From NCBI RefSeq assembly GCF_016808335.1, contig NC_053141.1:21957924-22021923 (forward strand): DNA of 64,000 nucleotides, read 5' to 3'. Both the position numbers and the translations under genes were made by a program. This document shows positions 44,746 to 55,217 of this stretch, piece by piece. Numbering within the stretch: the first letter of the stretch is position 1; every line of letters starts with the position of its first letter. This DNA is from Panicum virgatum. Lineage: Eukaryota > Streptophyta > Magnoliopsida > Poales > Poaceae. The notes below the pieces were generated by a model. The model made no database searches, was not told the DNA's origin, and saw only the letters and a program-made list of their open reading frames with translations.

Positions 44746-45302
44746 CTGATTTTGGACAAAAGATTTCACGAGTAAGGATATTGCAGGAATAAATTCAGAT
44801 GGATATGATAACTCTTTGCGGAAAAAGACTCAGACCTAATAAAGTAGACAGGATAGAGTGGAATGTTTTACCCCCAACGATCTAACTCATTTTATTAATT
44901 AGTTAACTTTAACATCTGAGTGATTTTCTTTAAACAAATTTAAACTACTAAGCTATGCAATCATTCAAAAATCAAAATCAAACATGTAGCATAATAACAA
45001 GCAAACAATTTTCACGACTTAGCCGAGTTTAGCAAAAGACTCGACTAACACAACGCGTCGCAGAACGTGCTATCGTTTTATTATAAAAGGGTCACCTAGC
45101 TGATACTCATGGGTGGTCAGATGACTGATTCAGGCCAAAATCCACGAAAACTATTATTCAGAGAGAGAAATCAAGGCAAGACGAGTAAAAGTCATAGAAT
45201 TCAAGGGGTATAATAGTAAAATAGTTTCAGCAGACAAGGATTCGAGAGAAGAAGTCCTAAAACTCGACCAGTTCTATCTAGGCTTCGTCCTACAGTCGAT
45301 AT
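44746..45302 (-). other. Leader of element E
   Basis: 557 nt between primer-binding site and gag. Its 5' part is the shared leader of the family; the 3' part, from about 44850 down, is E-specific and ends in acceptor-like CTTTTGTCCAAAATCAG just before the ATG. No ORF seen. Confidence 0.6.
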
Positions 45303-45315
45303 GGCTCTGATACCA
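45303..45315 (-). other. Primer-binding site of element E (tRNA-iMet)
   Basis: The plus strand reads ATGGCTCTGATACCACTC up to the LTR, so on the minus strand TGGTATCAGAGCC lies three bases inside the LTR end. Confidence 0.92.
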
Positions 45316-45318
45316 CTC

Positions 45319-48300
45319 TGTAACACCCGGTTTATAAAAGAACATAAACCGAGCAATCATATACGTGCCAGGATCAAGTCACACGTATATACAACAGAAT
45401 GAACAGTATATCATAGCACATATCATGTAAAAAGATATAATAAGGCGAATACGAATGTTATTTATTACATTAATGACAAAAATGTCTGATACAGCGGAAG
45501 CGAAGTACAAATACGATAAAAGCTCTCCGAAGCTGAAGCAGGGCGCCACAGGGACGTCGACTGGGAGACGAACGCCTAGAAGTCCTCGTAGTCCTGGAAG
45601 TGCTGAGCGAACTCCCTTGCGTCGGCAGGAACTGAGCAGCAGTAGCGTATCCAAGAGGAAAAAGTAGAGAAGAGGCAAGAGTGAGTACACAACTTGTACT
45701 CAACAAGTATAACACAAACTATGAGGCTCTAAGGTTGGCTGACTCGACTGCATTAGCTTTTAAGTCTTGGCAAAATTTTATTAAAGCTATTTACTACAAG
45801 TTGATGAATTACCATTAACCCAGTTACATAGTAATTAATCAGAATTAATTATGTAACTACTGAGAACCATACCAAAACCATACCAAGGTAACCCCGAGAA
45901 GCACCTCCCTCGTCGGAAGGAGATAACTCCACTAATCAAAAGGAGGATCTGGGCCGCTCATAACCGTGAGCACGGCTAGTATACCAGTTTTACACTCTGC
46001 AGAGGTTGCACATCTTTACCCACAAGTCGTGAGCTACGCTAGAGGTTCATCACACTTCCTTAGGTGAGATGACTAGCGACTCACTACGAGGCTGTTACAA
46101 AGAATCTCGTTGGTAAAGCGTAACCGCGAGAGATAGGTCAGCGACGATGGGGCCCACCTCCAGGGGTACCAGCACCGGAGCGCAATCCTAGCACAGACCA
46201 AGCCGGAGGAGCAGGGACCATTGAAGCTTACTACTCTTGCCCCGTAGGTAAGTTACTCCAAACCAAAAAGACCTAATTAGTAAGACAAGTCTATCCCATT
46301 CTAGCCTTGTGGTAGCGCTGTTGTCCCAGGTTGTCGCTCTATGAACCGGTCCTTATGGAGAGTGGCCAACCAGGCAGTAAGCACCGTGCTGGCCCCCTAA
46401 ACCATGTTTCTATAAAAACCATCTTTTAACGAGACGTGAGCCACTCATCCACACAGAGGGCCACTCTCAGAATTAAGTTCAAGTAAACCATTAATCAATT
46501 TAATTAAAAAAAAGACCAGAGTGTGTTATAGCGCGGCACCTAGCACAACTAACCAAAATGCAACCCAAAGGTATATATAAAGGATATAAGGTGGCTAGGA
46601 AAATCCTTATAGGCATAGAGTATTAAAATGCAGTATGAAATTGTAATTAAAAGTGATAGGTTGTTCATGTTATACTTGCCTTCCTCGTACTGCTCCTGCT
46701 GCTGCTCAAAGTGCTCGGAAGACGGCTGCTCCTGGTACTGGTACTGGGGCTCCTCAGATGGATCAACGTCTACTCACGAACACATAGCCAAAACAATGCA
46801 CAATAATAAGCATACAAGCAAACACTAACAAAAACTAAGAAATAGTACATCAATACATAAAAATAGCACACTAAACTAGTCTAAAGCTATTCTACGCGTT
46901 ACAACGATCGCGTGGATATAAAGAACGCTAAAAACGGAGCTAAAACGCATATTCTAGGCTAAAAACAAGTTCTAGGGGCTTATCTGCGAGAAAACTAAGG
47001 TTCCAGGGGGTTTTCTGCAAAAACCAAGGGCCTAAACGCAATTAAACCTTAGTTTCAGGGGCTAACGCGTAAAACTGCCAAGGGTGGATGGCGGGTTCAA
47101 TTTTAAAGAAACTCAGGGGGCTACGCGTTAAAACCAGGACTTAAATCTAATTAGTTTTGAACTCAGGTGTCCTGCGGGTTGATTTCAAACAAAAGGAGGG
47201 GCTCTTTAACAAAATGTCCAGGCGAAGGGGTACGCGCGGATCTGATCCGTTGGATCGAGATCCGGCGGCTCAGAACAGACATGGCCGCGATCTAATCCCG
47301 CGCCTCGATTTCGGATCTGATGGCCCAGGTTGAAAGGGCGAGCGGGCGGCGGTGGGACTCGCCGGCGGCGCACTCCCGCGGCGGCGCACGACCGGAGAAG
47401 ACCGAACTTGGTCTTCCCGGGGCAGATTCGAACGGGGGCTGGGTCGGGTGGCACCTACGTTGTATGCGTAAGCCACTGGTGGCAAAATCTGGGCACGGGG
47501 ATGGCTGGAGCGTGGAGCTCGACGGTGGAGGCGGCTCGGCGCGGCGAGGTCTCGCCGGAGCAAGCCGTCCCGGTTTTTCTAGGGGCTACAGCATACCGAA
47601 CCGAGCGCAAAAAGTACGGGAGAAGGTGCTGACACTCACCAGAGGTTCGTGGTGGCCGGAGCGGCTGTGCAGGGTGGACGCCGGCGTTGTCGTGCGGCGG
47701 CGGTGGGGCGGTACTCGCGGTCCGGGCGGTGCTAGGCTCCTCCGGGCTCCTGGGCCGCACGGATCGACGAGTGGTGGCGCTGAGAAGTGAACTAGGGGGT
47801 CAGGATGGCCGGAGCTAGGCCAGCGGTGAGGAAATTCGGTGAGGAGCCAACTCACCATGGCGGCGCTCGGGTGGAAATCAGAGGCAGGCGAGGTTCGAGG
47901 TCGGGGATGGCGGCCTCCGTAGTGCTCCTGGGGTCGTGGCAAGGCTGCTGCGCGGCCTTGCTGGGACTCCGGTGCGGCGGAGCAACGTGGACGCGGCGGC
48001 GCAGGGGCTCCGAGCGGCGGGGCTGTACTGGTGCGGCGGCTAGGGTTTGTGGCGGCCTTTGGCTTGGGGTGAGGGTGCTGGGGGGTCCCCTGGGGCCAAT
48101 TATAGGCCGGCGGTGATCCTGGGCCTTCGTGCGGTTGGGCGCGGGCGAGATCTCCGGCGGGGAGATCGGCTTTGCTGGCGCGCTAGAGAAGGAAGGGGGC
48201 GGGGAAGGGGATGACAGGCGGGCCCGGGGGCTCAGTGGGGGCGACGCGCGCGCGGGCGGGGAGATGCGACTGACGCGCGGGGTCCAGTTGGCAGACGGGT

Positions 48301-48763
48301 GAGGGCGGGCGCGCTGGCTTGGGCTCGAGCGAGCGGGAGCGCGGGGCGGATCGGGCCGAGTGGCGCGAGGCAGGACGGGGAGCGGGCTGGGCAGGGAGAG
48401 CCAGTTGGGCCAGGTGAAGGTGGAAGCAAATGGGCCGCGGGAAAGAAAGGAGGTGGGTTGGGCTGGATGGCTGGGTTTGGGCTGGGTTAAGGGTTTGGGT
48501 CCTCTTTCCTTTTCTATTCTTTTCCAACACACTCAAACTAAATTGAATTCAAATTTGAATTTGAATTCAACCCTAGCACGCAATCAAATAAAAGAGATGC
48601 TCCAGCATGATGCAACCACAAAAAAATTAAACCTATGATAAATTTTAATTACTTGAGGAACAAAATTAGATTAAATGCAAATCTACCACAATAAACCTTA
48701 GAAATTTAAATAAAGCCAATTAAATTTATTAATAAATGCTGAAATTTAAATTAGGGTGTTACA
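45319..48763 (-). repeat. 5' LTR of element E (right copy)
   Basis: 3445 bp. TATA box intact here (minus CCTATAATTGG at about 48098-48108). Exon X 46680-46769 and exon Y 45576-45631 are open and in phase, with a possible first exon from ATG 47760. All lie downstream of the TATA box, so they would be in the transcribed leader. Confidence 0.93.
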
Positions 48764-48784
48764 TAAACCGGGTGTTACACTCTA

Positions 48785-49754
48785 TGAGTATCTGGTTATG
48801 TCTTTTGTTCTTACCAATGCCCCGGCATACTTTATGTACCTGATGAATTCAGTCTTCATGCCGGAGCTTGATAAATTCATCGTGGTATTCATCGACGATG
48901 TTTTGATCTACTCCAAGAATGAAGAAGATCATGCTCAGCAATTACGCATCGTTCTTCAGCGATTACGAGATCATCACCTTTATGCCAAATTCTCCAAGTG
49001 TGAATTTTGGCTGGATAGTGTGAAATTTTTAGGTCATACTATCTCCAGTGAAGGTATATTAGTTGATCCAACTAAAGTGCAAGAAGTGATGGATTGGGAA
49101 CCTCCTACTTCAGTTCATCAGATTCGTAGTTTTCTCGGTTTAGCTGGATACTATCGTCAATTCATTCCTAATTTCTCTAGAATAGCCAAACCTATGACGG
49201 AGTTGTTAAAGAAAGGAGTGAAATTTGTTTGGGATGATAAATGTGATGAAGCCTTTCAAACTCTCAAAGCGTGACTGACTACTGCTCCAGTGCTGGCTAC
49301 ACCAGACAGTACCAAACCTTTTGTTGTCTATTGTGATGCTTCTGGTACAGGACTTGGTTGTGTACTTATGCAAGACAACCGGGTGATCGCTTATGCATCA
49401 AGAGCTCTCCGGAATCATGAGAAGAACTATCCAACACATGATCTGGAGTTAGTAGCTGTCATTCATGCTCTTAAGCTTTGGAGACATCATCTTATGGGAA
49501 CTCACTATAATATTTACACTGACCATAAGAGCCTCAAGTATATCTTCACCCAAGATGATCTCAACATGAGACAGAGATGCTGGCTAGAGTTGATAAAAGA
49601 CAATGATCTAGAAGTGCACTATCATCCAGGAAAGGCTAATGTGGTTGCGGATGCACTCAGCCGCAAGTCACAATGCCATTGTCTATCTGTAGAGCCATTC
49701 AACGAAACTCTATGCCAGGAAATGATGAAACTAAACCTAGATAAGGAAGTCTGA
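48785..49754 (+). pseudogene. Element C reverse transcriptase C-terminal part and RNase H
   Basis: Resumes RT after solo LTR D: '[15 protein letters not shown]', '[14 protein letters not shown]' (catalytic DD) and '[15 protein letters not shown]'. A TGA at 49272-49274 (likely CGA to TGA) interrupts. RNase H follows in the same frame: '[16 protein letters not shown]', '[13 protein letters not shown]' and '[15 protein letters not shown]'. The frame ends in TGA at 49752-49754 and shifts before the integrase. Confidence 0.9.
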
Positions 49755-49795
49755 ACCATATAGCTGTCGAGCCTACATTTCATGATAGCATCATC

Positions 49796-51250
49796 ATGGC
49801 ACAATTACATGATGAAGGTATCAAAATTATCAAGGAAAAGCTAATCCAGGGAGAAGAAAAGTATAAATGTTTCTGTGTGGATCATAAAGGAGTTCTATGG
49901 TTTGAATTTCGTCTTGTTGTACCCAAGAATCACCAGCTTAGAAAACAAATCCTTGATGAGGCACATCTATCAAAGTTTTCTATTCATCCCGGTAGTACCA
50001 AGATGTACTAGGATCTTAAACAGAATTTCTGGTGGACTCGAATGAAGAGAGAGATCGCCAAATATGTTTCTGAGTGTGATGTCTGTCAAAGAGTTAAAGC
50101 TAGCCACTTGAAAGTAGCTGGTACTCTTCAACCTTTACCCATTCCATCCTGGAAATGGGATGACATTAGTATGGATTTTATCGTTGGTTTACCCAACACT
50201 TCTCAGAAGCATGATACTATTTGGGTAATCGTTGATAGACTCACCAAGACTGCTCATTTTATTCCTGTGAATACAACTTATCCTGCCAAGAAGTATGCAG
50301 AGATTTATCTCGACCAGATTGTCCGTCTGCATGGAGTTCCAAAGACGATCATTTCTAATCATTGGGCACAGTTCATTGCACGTTTCTGGGAACAATTGCA
50401 AGAATCCCTTGGAACCAAATTGATTCGTAGTTCAGCCTATCATCCACAAACAAATGGGCAAACTGAACAAATCAATAAAATCCTTGAAGATATGTTGAGG
50501 GCATGTGATATTCAATATGGCAAGAACTGGGATAAGTGCCTAGCACTGGCAGAGTTCTCATATAATAACAGTTACCAATCTAGCTTGCAAATGGCACCAT
50601 TTGAAGCGTTATACGGTCGAAGGTGTCGAACACCTTTGAGTTGGTCACAAGCCGGAGAACGCAAAGTCTTTGGGCCAGATTTAGTCATTGAGGCAGAAGA
50701 GAAAGTCAAAGTTATTCAGACTAATCTTAAAGTAGCCAAATCAAGACACAAAAGTTATGCAGACAAAAGAAGAGAACCTTTACAGTTCGAGGTAGGGGAT
50801 TTCGTATATCTGCGAGTATCAACTACTAGAGGTGTTCAATGCTTCGGCATAAAAGGGAAATTGGCACCCCGATACATCGGACCATTTGAAATCATTGAAA
50901 CTTGTGGTCCAGTTGCTTACCGACTCCGTCTTCCTTCTCAGTTGGCTGCCATTCATGATGTCTTCCATATCTCTCAACTCAGGAAGTGCATCAAAGTGCC
51001 CACTGAGATCATTAAACCACAAGATATCGAAATTGAACCAGATCTATCTTATGCTGAGTATCCAATCAGAGTTCTTGACACCAAAGAAAGAAGTACTAGA
51101 AGCTAGAAAGTTAGAATGTACAAAATCCAGTGGAATCACCATACTGAGGAAGAAGCCACTTGGGAGACTGAAACTTATCTCCAAAGAAATTTTCTCGACT
51201 TTCTTAAAACCAATCCATGTACCAAATCTTTCCATACTTATTCTTCTTGT
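49796..51250 (+). pseudogene. Element C integrase and chromodomain
   Basis: The zinc-binding domain ('IHPGSTKMY', TAG at 50009-50011, then 'FWWTRMKREIAKYVSECDVCQRVK') is followed by the catalytic core: '[12 protein letters not shown]' (first Asp), 'IISNHWAQF' where the usual SD-G has lost the second Asp (Asp to Asn), and 'HPQTNGQTEQINKIL' (Glu). Then come the GPY/F region 'GKLAPRYIGPFEI', 'HDVFHISQLRKC', a TAG at 51104-51106, and the chromodomain remnant 'YKIQWNHHTEEEATWETE'. Catalytically dead as read. Confidence 0.9.
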
Positions 51251-51285
51251 AATCTCGGGACGAGATTCCTTTTAGCGGGGAAGGT
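51249..51285 (+). other. Pre-PPT hairpin and polypurine tract of element C
   Basis: AATCTCG-GGA-CGAGATT, the same hairpin as in A and B, then CCTTTTAGCGGGGAAGGT before the LTR start TGTGACACC. Confidence 0.78.
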
Positions 51286-54200
51286 TGTGACACCCTAGGT
51301 GTCTGCACAGTAGAATTGTATTTATTTTATGCATCATGTGCTTAATTTGCTTGAAAAAGGATCTTATTGTAAAAATAAAAGGTTAATTGTGTAAATATGA
51401 TTTAATGCAAGGTCCTTTCTATAACTTAATTTGAATAGGGAGAGCAAATATTGTTTTTGTGGAGGCTTTATTTGTAAAATTTAGTGTAATCATTACATGG
51501 TAGAAAATTTTACTTTTTAGTCTGAATTTGAGGTGAATTTGCAATGGAAAAGACAAAAGTCCATTAAATTCAAAATCCTTCCTATGTTTTCAAAATAACT
51601 CTTTAACCTTTGGTCAAATCAATTTTTGCACAACATCAAAGTTGTAGATCTTGAAAAGTTGAACAACTTTCATGTTGGGAACTTTTTTATTTGAACCCTA
51701 GTTTAGAAGTTATTTTAGTTTTACAGTGGGACCCTTGAACTTTTCAGAATTTGCAAACCAGTCCAGCCTCCTTCTTCCTCCTCTCTCCCTCTGCTTCTCT
51801 GCGCGCCGGCGCTAAGCGGCGCTGCCTGCCACCGAGGAGGGCCGCAGGCCACCTCCTGCTTCGCCCACCGCCCCACGCGGCACCACAGCGACCTCCTGGA
51901 CCCACTCCCCCTCGCGCTGGACCCCTCCCCCTCTTGCCACGCCATCCCGACGGAGCTCCGCGGCCGCCACCTCGCCGTCGCCATGGCCAGCTCGCTGCAG
52001 TGCCCCAGACTCCCATCTCTCGCGCGCCTAAGCACCCAGAGCAACCCCGTATCCTATTCCGCTCACTCTTTCGCCAGCTCCCTGCCCCAAACCTCAAGAA
52101 CACCGCCGCCGCCCACCTGAGCTCCGACGAGCTCGACCTCACCGTCAACCAGTCACTCTAGCCCTCCTCCGCCCACGCAGACCCTACCTCTAGCTTCGCC
52201 TCGCTCTCACGCAGCTCCCCGACCTCTCCTTGTCACCTATCAACCACCGGAGCACCCTCGCCGCCGATCCCGTACTCCAAACCGCCGCCATCCACGCCGG
52301 CGACTACCTTCCCGACCACCCCGACTTCAATCTCGGGCACCAAAAGGTGCGCGTCAACATCCTCTAGCTTTTCCCCTACCTGTCCCCCACCTCCGTCGAC
52401 CATCCTCGCCAGGAATAGCTGCGCTGTGCTTTCCCTGCTCCGGCCAGGGACCTACTTTGAAAAGAAAAGAAAAGTTCCAGGGGCTAGATCGAAAAATGGA
52501 CATGAACTCTAGAATTCAAATCAGTGAACTTTGAAAATGCCTAGAAATTCATAGAAAAATCAGAAAAATACAAATCCAAATGTTTTGGAATCCTTGTTAC
52601 AAGAACTACAAGTTTTGTTACATGCACATCTTCAGTTTTGGTCTGTATTTTAATCCAAGAAAAAGAATTGAATAACTAGGCTTTATTTGTTCTATGAGTT
52701 CTACTCAGTAACTGTATGTGGTTTTTGGCTAGCTTGTATCTTGCAGTGTTACTCGTTCCTGGTAAAAATTTGAAATCTTTTTGACATCTTTAACTAGGTC
52801 AAACTTTCAAGATTCCTAGATCTACTATTTTTGCTCATGTATTTGTGCTGGTAAAAATATTATAGGTCTGAGTGTGAAACTTTTTCCATGCTTGCATGTT
52901 ACTAAAACCTTGTTGTTCCACATATAGATACGACTGTTCTAGCGGACGGGACGTACGAGCTGATCCCGAAGTCCGAAGGAGTTGATCAAGAAGCCCAAGT
53001 GAACGCCGCCATACTGACTGAAGACCCGGACCAAAGTCCGGAAGAGCCCAAGGCTGATCTAGTTAGCGACTACCGCGAAGGCAAGCCCCGGACATAAACT
53101 CAGTATTTCAAATTATGCACTTTATGTACTACTTACATGTGCATTTACAGTTCTTAGGATTTGAATTGAAACCCTAGATGCATGATCCTAGGAACCTATG
53201 TACTGAACACTAGACTTGAGTTCGAGTAACTGCCATGCTTATAGGACCGGTAAAAGTCGAGTGATTGCCTGTCACTCGCGAGGTTAATAGGAGTTGCTTG
53301 TTTACTTTTTGCAATCACTATAAGGACATCGGACGGGGTCATGTTCGATATCATGATCTTGGGTGAGACCCCGTCTGTGTTGATGAATTCTGCTAAGGTC
53401 GCGGTGTGTGATAGCGGTGGTTAAGTGTTTGAACGTACTAGCCACATGCCGTGAATATGGTAAGTGGTAAGCCTAGTAGCTGATCGGACCGGTGAGTGGA
53501 TATACCTTTCACTCTCTCTTAGAGATAGGTTTTTATTTATGTTTATGTTGCGCAACACCACGGGTGCAGGGAGGAAGTTGGTGCCCTATAGTCGGGGAGA
53601 ATGACCCTATCCACAGGCCGAAATGAAAGGTCAACGGTTGTTTGGGAATGACCCGACGGTGTTCCAAACGTGTGAGTTAGGTTTACCTTGCAAGGTTTGA
53701 AATCCGATTCGAATTATCCGTCTCTCGCGGATATTGAGACTACTTGATCCCTTTGCCAGTAATAAGAGTAATATTATCTTGATCAATCTTGATGTTTGAT
53801 TAGGTTTTACCATGGTTGATTAGAATTAGTTGCTTACATAAAATGGTTAATCAACTAGAATATTGAAAGCTAAAATATGAAATTAAGGACCAACTCTTTA
53901 TTGCTTTTCAGAAAAAGGAAAACCAGAGCCAACAGAACCCGGCATAGTCTAGCTAAGTGGACTAAGTATATCCGTTGACGGTTAAGTCTTGCTGAGTATT
54001 AGTATACTCAACCTTCCTATTGAATCCTTTTTCAGGAATGAGTTTTAAGGACCAGACCGCTAGTCTGACTTGGCCCTGCTCTTTACCCTCTGGCTGGTCC
54101 GTAGAGTGGGATCCGTCTCCGGTCGGCAATGACCCCGATGAGTGATACCTTGCTTGGGCTAGCTTGGTATACTTTTGCGACGTGTTGTAGCCATCGTGTT

Positions 54201-54511
54201 TTCTTTCCGCTGCTTAAACTCTGAACTTCAAACTTATGTTTTGTATAATGTTTTACTGAGTTTGTATTTGTAATAATACTTTGAACTTGTTGTAATAACT
54301 GATATGCCTGTGTTGTAAAATATATGGTTGTGATATCTCTGGACTCGCCTTCGTGCGGGGCATGCTTGTTCGATCCGAGATCCGGTGGTTGTATAGGGAC
54401 GTTACCCGACAGACCATGAATTGTTCCGTTTGAAGTGTATTTGAGTCAGTGTTGCCATTATGGTGATGGCCAGCGCACTTGAGCCGGGATAATTCAAGTG
54501 GTTCTGCCACA
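51286..54511 (+). repeat. 3' LTR of element C
   Basis: 3226 bp. It lacks about 640 bp relative to the 5' LTR (junction TTGTTCCAC-ATATAG at about 52920) and retains about 95 bp that the 5' LTR lost. It keeps the intact version of the exon-like pair at 52928-53080 and 53912-53952. Confidence 0.9.
52928..53080 (+). other. Exon-X-like block in the C LTR (3' copy)
   Basis: 153 nt between ACATATAG and the GC-type donor CGAAG|GCAAGC. In the phase used by exon X of the other family it is open: T-T-V-L-A-D-G-T-Y-E-L-I-P-K..., acidic and Pro-rich, ending in ...V-S-D-Y-R-E. The next acceptor TTTATTGCTTTTCAG is followed by a 41-nt block (53912-53952) that continues in phase to TAG. Unlike the A/B/E family in sequence, but the same two-exon design and donor type. 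Confidence 0.45.
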
Positions 54512-54516
54512 GAGGA

Positions 54517-55213
54517 CTTCCCGACGGAGGACTGGACGGAGACGGAGGTCTTCGGGTCCTTCTACGAGAAGGGCTTTGCCTTGCCCGCGGGGGCCTTCTT
54601 CCGTGGGCTCCTTTTCTTTTACGGGCTCGAGGTAACGCATCTCAAGCCGAACTCAATCGTGCAGATCGTGATCTTTATCCACCTGTGCGAGGCGTTCCAG
54701 GGAATCGCCCCGCACTTCAACTTGTGGCGAGCACTGTACCATCTGAGGGGGTACCCGTCCGCCGCCCGCCGCAACATGTTGGGCGGCGCCACCTTCTCTT
54801 TGCGGCAAGGCCATTCGTATCCGGCCCTGGAACTCCGTGATAGCAATAAGGGGTGGGACAAGGAGTGGTTCGTGGTGTCGAATCTGGCTCCCTATCTGCC
54901 CACTGGCACCGGCCGCGCACCGGAGTCTCGCGCATGCTGGGAAGAACTGCCGACCGAGGAGGAGATGGTCCAAGTGAATCTTCTCCTCGACGAGATAGCC
55001 GGCCTGTCGGCCCAGGGGCTCACAGGCGTCGTGGTACCCTTGTCCTTCAGTAATTGGCTGGTGCAGCCGATTCAGGACAGGATGCACCCCGGCTTCGAGT
55101 ACTGGGGTCGCCAGGACCCAACCCGGGGGCAGAACCAAAAGGTTTCTCGGGAAGAAGTTGCAAACCGGGTCGCCCGCATGATGCAGGGGGCGATCCGCGA
55201 CAAAGGGCGCTAG
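54517..55213 (+). pseudogene. Element P antisense ORF, 3' part (Transposase_28 domain)
   Basis: Continues in phase from 23570: 'FPTEDWTETEVFGSFYEKGF', 'LPAGAFFRGLLFFYGLEVTH', 'LKPNSIVQIVIFIHLCEAF' and 'HFNLWRALYHLRG' are the core of the 'putative gypsy type transposon' family; 'EWFVVSNLAPYLPTGTGRAP' follows. The frame ends at TAG 55211-55213, well short of the family's usual length as I know it, and element F begins four bases later. No catalytic motif is known to me. Confidence 0.82.
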
Positions 55214-55217
55214 AAGG

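Larger units (their letters stand above)
32975..48763 (-). mobile_element. Element E: full-structure Tekay-like chromovirus, coding region degraded
   Basis: Minus-strand element bounded by TAAAC (32970-32974 and 48764-48768), with two LTRs of exactly 3445 bp. Internal part is 5.2 kb without solo LTR I. It encodes gag, protease, RT, RNase H, integrase and a C-terminal chromodomain in one order, as in Tekay/Del elements. Damage: TAG at gag codon 11, a frameshift at the protease/RT border, TAG before RNase H, TAG and a frameshift in integrase, and solo LTR I in the integrase C-terminus. It is the best candidate here for the autonomous type that could mobilise A, B and G. Confidence 0.93.
29624..48779 (+). 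mobile_element. Solo LTR D (split by element E)
   Basis: A single plus-strand LTR of the A/B/E family: 29624-32974 plus the last 11 bp (48769-48779, CGGGTGTTACA), total about 3.36 kb. It is flanked by CTCTA (29619-29623 and 48780-48784). No internal region or second LTR exists, so it is the product of LTR-LTR recombination. Element E inserted 11 bp before its end (TSD TAAAC). Exon X (31536-31625) has TAG at 31577-31579 and a damaged donor (GCAATT); exon Y (32668-32723) keeps its frame and stop. Confidence 0.92.
23571..54511 (+). mobile_element. Element C: Ty3/gypsy chromovirus hosting nested elements D, E and I
   Basis: Bounded by GAGGA (23566-23570 and 54512-54516). LTRs are 3773 bp and 3226 bp (TGTGACACCCTAGG...GGTTCTGCCACA). 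Without the nested block (29624-48784) its interior is about 4.8 kb. It has a tRNA-iMet site, an unusual first ORF, RT, RNase H, integrase and a chromodomain, but neither gag zinc knuckle nor protease. Pol has several stops and a frameshift, so C cannot move by itself. Chromodomain Ty3/gypsy lineage; the LTR is unrelated in sequence to the A/B/E family. Confidence 0.92.

Noticed and set aside
44287..44792. Plus-strand ORFs of 162 and 80 codons opposite gag of E
   Set aside because: Antisense shadows of the gag N-terminus; no motifs.
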